Assembly (NCBI RefSeq): GCF_015751905.1
Contig: NZ_JADOUF010000001.1
Coordinates: forward strand, 6,448,001-6,512,000
DNA length: 64,000 bases
Source of the DNA: Longispora fulva
GTDB taxonomy: Bacteria; Actinomycetota; Actinomycetes; Mycobacteriales; Micromonosporaceae
Direction: 5' to 3'
Shown here: piece after piece, positions 59,101 to 64,000 of the stretch
Layout of the letters: each line of letters opens with the position of its first letter
Position numbering within the stretch: position 1 is the stretch's first letter
Notes under the pieces: generated by a model
What the model saw: only the letters and a program-made list of their open reading frames with translations
Told to the model about the DNA's origin: nothing
Databases searched by the model: none
Position numbers and translations under genes: made by a program

Positions 59101-60539
59101 AGGTCCTCCAGCTCGGAGATGAGCGTGAGCGCCGTACCGGTCGCGCCGGCGAGGTGGCCGGTGGCGAGGGGACTGTGGGGGGATGTGGTGTGCGGCAGCC
59201 ACTTCAGCCAGTCCCAGTCGCGCGCCGAGCCGGTGGCCGCGAACCCCGCTAGCACCAGTTCCGCTGGGGAGTGCAGGGCGACCGCCTGGATGACCAGGGC
59301 CCGGGCGGACGCCAGCATCGTCGACCGGGGGCCAGCGAGTCCGATCGACCCGTGCTCGGCCGGGCGGGCCACAACGGGCACCCCCTCGACCTTTCTGTAT
59401 CCCTCGACCAGCGAGGCGAGCTCGGTCACCAGGTCTCGGGGCAGGCCCCGGCCGGTCGGAAGCTCGATCGCGTTGCGGGCCGGTTGCCGTCCGGTACCGA
59501 GTCGTAGCTCGCAGAATCCGGGGTCCGCCGGCCGGCGGGTCCACAGCAGCGGGGTGCCCCGCCGCACCGCGTCCACACACGCCGCGAGCCCCGGATGTTC
59601 GGCGTCGCGGGCCGCCACTTCCTGGGCTGCGGCGGCTCGGGCCTCTGTCTCCAGGGCCGCGACGTCCGCCCGGTACTGCTTCAGGGCCCTCTTGAACGCC
59701 GACCTGCCGGCGAGGGTGGCTTCCACGGCGTACCCGATGATCATCATGGGGCTCAGTGCGATGAACACCAGGGACGTGACCGACCGGGTCATCGCGTAGA
59801 GCGCGCCGCCCATGAGCAGCGGCGTCACGAGCGCGACGATGGGGAACCGCTGGATCTGCGGCCTGGCCGGCGGTTCGGGCGCGGAGAGTTCCACGCCCTC
59901 GTAGCGCCGGTCCAGTCGGGGGGAGCGCACGAAGCCCTCGACCGCGCCCTCGGCCCGGGTGCCCGCGGTGGGGATGACCCGAACCGACAGTTCCGTGTCG
60001 CCGAGCCGGACCGTGTCGCCGGGGCCCAACGGGGACCGGGCCACGAACGACTCGCCCATCTGGACGCCGTTGGCGGAACCCAGGTCGATGATGTCGGCGA
60101 TGTCGGTGATATTGAGCCGGGCATGCTGCCGGGACACCAACAGATCGGTCAGTGCAACCTCGCATCCCCGGTCCCTGCCGATGACGTTCGAACCCCGTGA
60201 CAGGGGGTACTCCCGGCCGACGTCCGGTCCGGCGGTGACGGTGACCACGGCAGCGGTGGCAGGTCGGGCCTCCGCGTAGGCCGCGCCCCGTCGGGTGACC
60301 GCGATCGTCATCCCGGACCGCAGCCCGCTGTCGCCGACCGCGAGTCTCGGATCGACGGCCGTGTCGGTCTCCCCGACGACGCACAAGGTGGCCCGGTCGC
60401 CGCCAGGGGCGCCGGACGCGCCGGGGTCGGCGGCGGCCAGGTACTCGGCCAGGTCGCCCACCTTGGCGCCCACATCGACGGTGGCCAGCAGGTCGGCGGG
60501 CGCGAGTCCGTACCGCCGCACGGTGAATTTGATCTTCAT
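56160..60539 (-). CDS. FHA-FtsK/SpoIIIE triple-ATPase (EccC/EssC-like)
   Basis: This 1459-residue ATPase is of the type VII secretion motor class. Residues 1-85 are ubiquitin-like, and about 95-190 are an FHA domain (SNVIGRDRG, VSRQHARL, SANG). Two membrane helices lie at 233-275. Three FtsK-type domains follow: Walker A GGTTGSGKS at 672-680 with VDYKGGSAF, a second GTGGSGKS, and a third, degenerate GPPGSGRT with Arg for Lys. The gene overlaps the transglutaminase-like gene by four bases. FHA at the N-terminus resembles EssC. It presumably exports the adjacent WXG100 protein. Confidence 0.9.
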   Translation of the reverse strand: MKIKFTVRRYGLAPADLLATVDVGAKVGDLAEYLAAADPGASGAPGGDRATLCVVGETDTAVDPRLAVGDSGLRSGMTIAVTRRGAAYAEARPATAAVVTVTAGPDVGREYPLSRGSNVIGRDRGCEVALTDLLVSRQHARLNITDIADIIDLGSANGVQMGESFVARSPLGPGDTVRLGDTELSVRVIPTAGTRAEGAVEGFVRSPRLDRRYEGVELSAPEPPARPQIQRFPIVALVTPLLMGGALYAMTRSVTSLVFIALSPMMIIGYAVEATLAGRSAFKRALKQYRADVAALETEARAAAAQEVAARDAEHPGLAACVDAVRRGTPLLWTRRPADPGFCELRLGTGRQPARNAIELPTGRGLPRDLVTELASLVEGYRKVEGVPVVARPAEHGSIGLAGPRSTMLASARALVIQAVALHSPAELVLAGFAATGSARDWDWLKWLPHTTSPHSPLATGHLAGATGTALTLISELEDLLTRRASGADQGGPALLVLVEDDAPVERSRLVDLAERGWAHGVHVLWLAADTALLPAACRMFVALEPESATGAAGFAHDGERVEPLTVDLLDAGTALDLARRLSPLVDTGALVDDNSDLPRSVALLAVSERPLTVSPEAVIERWSENRSILTGRYAPARPAKQAGTLRAVIGRSAAGAHVLDLRTDGPHALVGGTTGSGKSELLQSWILAMAAAHSPQRLTFLLVDYKGGSAFRELEDLPHTVGLVDDLSPHLVRRALTSLSAELRSRERLFAKHRVKDLVELEKQGSTDAPPSLVIVVDEFAALVTELPEFVDGVINVAQRGRSLGVHLILATQRPAGVIKDNLRANTNLRLALRTADEADSADVLGSTQAAFFDPELPGRAVSKTGPGRLVPFQAGYAGGWTTDEPAPPRIQVEELRFGGGPVWEPPATEEVPADPGPTDIQRLVAAIAAARLQAEIHRPRRPWLPDLQPVYDLAELPYLRRDDELVFGIQDVPEEQAQPTVAFRPDTDGNLAVYGTGGSGKSTLLRTLAIAAGFTVRGGPCHVYGLDFGARGLAMLEDLPHVGSVISGTDHERVVRLLSWLGDLVADRAARYAAADVGTVTDYRRVPGIPGAGEEPRILVMLDGVAAFRQAYEVGERSRWFDAFCAIASDGRPVGVHVLLTADRPASVPSALASAMQTRVVLRMVDPNEYSMMGVPADVLGPTSPPGRGLLGGSEIQVAILGKAADVGSQAANVRRFATSMIRAGVPVAPAIERLPDRVPLASLPEAIAGRPTIGLAATTLSPHTFVPRGGFLVAGPPGSGRTSALRAMAVSLRRWNPRTSLYYFGSRRSALARLDLWTGTAFGVAEAGDLAKDLAQKLPLLDPGQPAAVFVENISEFVNTPADLALTDLVKACLAEEHLVVAEGETTTLSSGSVGLIAQVKLSRTGLALAPDSTDGAVFRTTFPPRLSRADFPPGRALFVSGGRTAVVQVGLVGEG

Positions 60540-62707
60540 TTGGCGCCCCCTCCGAGGCGAAGCGAGCGGATGTTCACCGAGGCCAGTGCCCGACGCCAGT
60601 GCCGGACCCCTGCTCCGAGGGCGAGGCGTGCGGCGTCGATCCGGTGCCAGTAACCGGTCACGTCGGCCTCGGTCGGGTCACCCGGGCCGTACACCGTCCG
60701 ATCCGCAGCCGCCGCGAGCTCGACGAGGCCGAGGGCCACGGCCTGTTCGTGTCGGGTCCGGCCGGTGATCGGGCCGAGGCCCAGGTCATGGGCATGGTCG
60801 AGCAGTTCGTGCCAGGCCGCCGCGTACCGGTTGGCCGCAGAACCCAGATGCCGTCGCCGTCGTCTGCGCCGGGCCTTGAGTCCGACGATCGAACCGCACA
60901 CCAGCGCCACGGTGAGGACCGGCGGGCCCGTCCAGACCCCGATCCCGAACAGGAATCCGAGCACACTCAGCCACAGCGGGTCGGATGTCGTCCTGGGCCG
61001 GGCGTTGGTGTTCGTCTGGTCCAGTTCGGACAGTGAACTCGGCAGCCGGACCATGTTGGGCGGCGGCACGACGGCCGCGTCGGCGTCGTCCACCGGCTGG
61101 GGCGGCTGCCGGTCGGGCTTCTTCGACGGATCGGGCATGAACTCGGTGTTCGGCACAGCGGCCCACGACCCGTCGGACAGGTGGACCTCCACCCAGGCGT
61201 GCACGTCCGAGCCCCGGACCACGCCGGTCGGTCCGGGGTGCGCGCCGAGAACGACCCTGGCCGGCATGCCCAGGCTGTTGACGATCAGTGCGAACGCCGC
61301 CGCGTATTGTTCGTCGTCGCCCACCGGCCGGGGCAGGTTCATGAACGTGGTCAGCCGGCCGGCGCCGTGCCCCGGCAGGTACTCGGCCTCGCCCTTCCCG
61401 CCGTCGCTGTACGCGCCGTGGTCGCGGAGGTGAGCGGCCACCGCGCGGACCTGTGGGCCGATTCCGGTGACGTCGCCCGCCCACTTCGTCGCGTGGGTGC
61501 CGATGATCGACTGCGCGTACTCCGACACCAGCGGCCGGCCGAACGGCTGGGCGTCGTCGGGCACCACCGGAGCGACGAGCACCGTCCGCGCCGTGTACGT
61601 GTCGCCCTCCCGCAGCCGGCCGGTCACGATCGCCGAGGACGTGGCCACGTTGTACCGGAAGCCCTCGGCCAGCGCGGGGCCGCGCCGCCCGCCGAAGGTG
61701 ACCCCGGTGAGTCGCCCGGCGGAAGGCAACCAGGCGTTCACGTCGCTCGCCGAGGCGTATCCGGCCCCGATCGTGATCCGCAGCGTCGCCTCCTGGCCGG
61801 GGCCGGCTCCGGAGATCCGCGCGCCGACCCGCTGGAAGTTGTTGCCCGCGTCGCCGTTCGTGGCGCCCCACACGGCGCCGTTGTAGTCGTCGAGGGTGGC
61901 GATCCGCACCGCAGCACCGGTTGGCAGGCCGGACACCGTGAACAGTTCCTGGTCCCAGAGCAGGTTCGCGTCCTTCGTGTACTTGCGGAAGCCGACCAGC
62001 GGGCTCGGGTACGCGCCCAGGTCGAACGGTGGTGTCACGTGTTCCCTGACCACTTCCCGACTGCCGCCGGCGCCGGGGAGCGCCGGCCCGAGCAGCGCCG
62101 CGCCCACGGCCGAGACCGCGAGGACAGCCCCGGACGTGAGCAGCCTCGTCCGCCGCCCGGTGCCGGACCGCGCCGGCGGGCGCAGCCGGTGACCGCGCAA
62201 CGCGGCCCAGCCGAGCGCGCCGAGGGCGAACACCACCCCGTCGAGGAGCCGTGCGCCCGGTTCCGTCGTACCGAGCAGGATCACCGCACCGAGGACGGCC
62301 ACCGGCACCGGAACCGGGGCGGCACTGCGGTCCACCCGCCGGGCCAGCAGGAACCCGGCGAAGCCACAAAGCAGTCCCAGGAGAAGCGGCACGGTCAGCA
62401 GCGGACCGTCCGCCACCGGAGGCAGGGTCGTCAGCAGTTGCTTCCAGCCGGACACGGTCGCCGGTACGAGCGCCACGCCGACGAGGGGCACGCCGACCGC
62501 GAGGTAGGCGGCGACGGCGGCGAGGGCGGCGAGGGCCACCGACAGCCGGGTGCACAGCCAAGCCACCAGGATGCCGGCCACCAGGGCCACCAGCCCGACG
62601 AGGAGGAACCGCCAGCCCTCGAACGTGTTCGCGAATCCGACCAGCGCCAGCCCGCCGAGCACCGTGAGAAAGGCCGCGTCGACGAGGTCCGGCCTCGTTA
62701 CCCTCAC
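60536..62707 (-). CDS. TgpA-like transglutaminase-domain membrane protein, catalytic residues replaced
   Basis: The 723-residue protein has six or so N-terminal helices (residues 10-210), an extracellular transglutaminase-like domain, another helix (SVLGFLFGIGVWTGPPVLTVALV) and a cytoplasmic tail. The papain-like Cys expected before EQYA is Asp (VGDDEQYAAAF). The His is kept (SDVHAWVEV). The Asp expected after the next strand is Asn (AAVPNTEFMP). It is therefore probably a non-catalytic binding domain. The start GTG 62707 overlaps the DUF58 stop. It belongs to the MoxR-DUF58-transglutaminase group. Confidence 0.85.
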   Translation of the reverse strand: MRVTRPDLVDAAFLTVLGGLALVGFANTFEGWRFLLVGLVALVAGILVAWLCTRLSVALAALAAVAAYLAVGVPLVGVALVPATVSGWKQLLTTLPPVADGPLLTVPLLLGLLCGFAGFLLARRVDRSAAPVPVPVAVLGAVILLGTTEPGARLLDGVVFALGALGWAALRGHRLRPPARSGTGRRTRLLTSGAVLAVSAVGAALLGPALPGAGGSREVVREHVTPPFDLGAYPSPLVGFRKYTKDANLLWDQELFTVSGLPTGAAVRIATLDDYNGAVWGATNGDAGNNFQRVGARISGAGPGQEATLRITIGAGYASASDVNAWLPSAGRLTGVTFGGRRGPALAEGFRYNVATSSAIVTGRLREGDTYTARTVLVAPVVPDDAQPFGRPLVSEYAQSIIGTHATKWAGDVTGIGPQVRAVAAHLRDHGAYSDGGKGEAEYLPGHGAGRLTTFMNLPRPVGDDEQYAAAFALIVNSLGMPARVVLGAHPGPTGVVRGSDVHAWVEVHLSDGSWAAVPNTEFMPDPSKKPDRQPPQPVDDADAAVVPPPNMVRLPSSLSELDQTNTNARPRTTSDPLWLSVLGFLFGIGVWTGPPVLTVALVCGSIVGLKARRRRRRRHLGSAANRYAAAWHELLDHAHDLGLGPITGRTRHEQAVALGLVELAAAADRTVYGPGDPTEADVTGYWHRIDAARLALGAGVRHWRRALASVNIRSLRLGGGAK

Positions 62708-63882
62708 AGCTCAGCCCTCCGCCCGAGCAGCGGACGCAGGTCGGCCAGCTCGCGCATGGTGAGCACCGAGAGGCTCGTGCCGACCGTGATCCCGGCCGGA
62801 GCGGCGGGGTCCACCCGAAGAGCGAGAGTGCGCAGTTCCGGCGGGACCTGGGCGCACGCCCGGCGCACGTCGGCGAACGCCGGCGCCGCGCCGGTCACCA
62901 CCAGGGCTGTGGTGGTCTCCGGGGCGATCCGCAGCCCGCGCGCCACCAGCTCTGCGAGCCGGGTGCTGCCGAGTTCGGCCCGGGCGCAGGTGTCGAGCAC
63001 CCGGTGCTCGGTCGCCTCGTGGGCGACGTGCCCGGCGATGAGCACCGTCGTGTCCAGTTCGTCCTGCAGCGCCCGGACCGCGATGGACGCGCCGGCGGAG
63101 ATCGCGATCTCGAAGTGCTCCGGATCCGGGTACGCCGTCGCGTCGCCGTCCACGATCACCAGCAGATGGGTGCGCCTGGTGTCCAGGAACTGGCGGACGA
63201 GGAACCTGCCCCCCGGGACGGCCGACCCGACCTTCGCGGAGGACCGCCAGTGGATGTAGCGCCGGTCGTCCCCGGGCACGTACTCGCGCAGGGTGTGAAA
63301 CGCCAGGTCGCTCATCGAGATGTCGTTGCTGCTGCGGCCCTCCAGGTCCCTGAGCAGGCCCGATCCGAGCGGGGGAAGGGCGATGGTCGTGGGGTGCACG
63401 AACAGCTCCTGGACTCCGGGCCACGCGACGATCCGGCGCAGCAGGCCCAGCGGGTCGCCCCGGACAGTGGTGGCCGGCCCGATCGGAATCACCCCCCGGC
63501 GGGCGGCGACCACCGTGAACCGTTCGGTCCGTTCGGCGCCCCCGGCGAGACCCGGCACGTCGAACCGCTCGATGGCTGGGCCGACGGGCACCTCCAGCGC
63601 CATCGGCAACAGCCGCTGCCGGGCGGTGTTGGCGATCTGAACCGTCGCGGAGGTCCGACCGCCGGCGACCAGTCGGCGGCTCGCCACGTCGACGGACACC
63701 CGCAGTGACGTCCTGCCGACGGCGAACAGGCAGCACAGGGCGAAGGCGAGCAGGCCGAGCGCCGCGGCGTAGTGCAGTTCGATCCAGCCCAGTGCCGCGC
63801 CCGACGCCCAGCCGGCCAGTGAGCCGACGCAGACCAACCAGCCGAGCGGGGTGACGACGGAGAGGACCCTGTGGATGGTCAT
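62704..63882 (-). CDS. DUF58 domain protein
   Basis: The 392-residue protein has two N-terminal helices (residues 7-55), a beta-rich middle, and the DUF58 signature RSSNDISMSDLAFHTLREYVPGDDRRYIHWRSSAKVG. This is followed by a von Willebrand-like fold (THLLVIVDGDATAYPD). DUF58 proteins work with MoxR AAA ATPases encoded next to them. ATG 63882 overlaps the moxR stop as TGATG. The molecular role is unknown; envelope stress and complex assembly have been proposed for the family. Confidence 0.9.
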   Translation of the reverse strand: MTIHRVLSVVTPLGWLVCVGSLAGWASGAALGWIELHYAAALGLLAFALCCLFAVGRTSLRVSVDVASRRLVAGGRTSATVQIANTARQRLLPMALEVPVGPAIERFDVPGLAGGAERTERFTVVAARRGVIPIGPATTVRGDPLGLLRRIVAWPGVQELFVHPTTIALPPLGSGLLRDLEGRSSNDISMSDLAFHTLREYVPGDDRRYIHWRSSAKVGSAVPGGRFLVRQFLDTRRTHLLVIVDGDATAYPDPEHFEIAISAGASIAVRALQDELDTTVLIAGHVAHEATEHRVLDTCARAELGSTRLAELVARGLRIAPETTTALVVTGAAPAFADVRRACAQVPPELRTLALRVDPAAPAGITVGTSLSVLTMRELADLRPLLGRRAEL

Positions 63883-64000
63883 CACGCGGCGCGCAGGTCC
63901 GGCGCGGCGACGTCCTGGAAGATCTCGCCGATCACCTGGTCCACCGTGACTCCGTCGAACTGGGCCTCCGAGCCCACGAGGATGCGGTGCCCCAACACCG
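63882..64000 (-). CDS. MoxR-family AAA ATPase (C-terminal end only)
   Basis: Only the last 38 residues are in the window: VLGHRILVGSEAQFDGVTVDQVIGEIFQDVAAPDLRAA. VLGHRI is the usual C-terminal motif of MoxR ATPases. The stop TGA overlaps the ATG of the DUF58 gene, so the two are coupled. MoxR is normally the first gene of this cluster and acts as a chaperone-like ATPase. The rest lies beyond the right edge. Confidence 0.78.
   Translation of the reverse strand, partial: VLGHRILVGSEAQFDGVTVDQVIGEIFQDVAAPDLRAA

Noticed and set aside
56296-60384. Second minus-strand open frame of 1362 codons inside the FtsK gene
   Set aside because: It is the +1 shadow of the FHA/FtsK ATPase frame. It is almost entirely Arg/Gly/Pro/Ala and contains none of the ATPase motifs.
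1-64000. CRISPR arrays, rRNA operons, intact IS elements or a replication origin
   Set aside because: No regularly spaced repeats, rRNA sequence, transposase gene with terminal repeats, or DnaA-box cluster was seen on reading through both strands.

Overview
The window is one contiguous piece of a very GC-rich actinobacterial chromosome. The gene content (bacterial proteasome activator, DUF5926, DUF5997, a WXG100/FtsK cluster, several LCP wall-assembly genes) and the heavy use of GTG starts and leaderless promoters suggest a filamentous actinomycete, probably near the Micromonosporaceae. That placement is inference. No rRNA genes, CRISPR array or intact insertion sequence were seen. There are three tRNA genes.

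Layout. 1-6.9 kb: a partial FHA protein, an ABC transporter pair, a flavin-reductase-like protein, an unknown membrane protein, and a DUF485/ActP acetate-type symporter pair. 6.9-11.5 kb: four tandem LytR-CpsA-Psr (LCP) enzymes. 11.6-21.1 kb: mostly conserved single genes, namely rhodanese, 2H phosphoesterase, anti-sigma-type ATPase, DUF5926, NERD protein, GDT1-type transporter, ACT protein, pheA, small metallopeptidase, serS, two convergent HAD phosphatases, and the proteasome activator. 21.3-28.0 kb: an acyl-CoA metabolism block (MenB/BadI-type crotonase, hydrolase, ADP-forming acyl-CoA synthetase, AMP-forming ligase, and a coenzyme B12 mutase catalytic subunit). 28.1-30.7 kb: methyltransferase, GT2 glycosyltransferase and a beta-lactamase-like lipoprotein. 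30.7-33.7 kb: a split transketolase divergent from a SoxR-type regulator with a SoxR box between them, then a quinone oxidoreductase. 33.9-38.1 kb: tRNA-Ser(TGA), a DUF885 protein, an FhuF-like iron reductase behind an iron box, an F420/NADP-type oxidoreductase, and a flavohemoprotein. 38.2-43.7 kb: a secreted subtilisin, an ECF sigma factor with its membrane partner, and a CPBP protease.

44.1-52.0 kb looks accessory. It starts at tRNA-Ser(GCT) and tRNA-Arg(ACG). It carries a zinc-ribbon-repeat/HTH protein, an S9 peptidase, gene remnants (a frameshifted TPR gene and a second fragment), an HTH domain fused to a degenerate DnaB-type ATPase, and a second ClpP pair with a ClgR/PopR-type regulator whose C-terminus reads YALAA, like an ssrA degradation tag.

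52.0-55.7 kb: a CAP-domain lipoprotein, a divergent LysR-like/DUF5997 pair, and an IS30-type-HTH/MarR regulator divergent from a DUF4097 protein across a region packed with inverted repeats. 55.8-64.0 kb: one minus-strand operon, MoxR - DUF58 - transglutaminase-like membrane protein (catalytic residues replaced) - FHA/FtsK triple ATPase - WXG100. It resembles a stripped-down type VII secretion unit.

Many genes have a TANNNT hexamer 6-7 bases before the start codon and no Shine-Dalgarno sequence, so leaderless transcription appears to be the common mode here.
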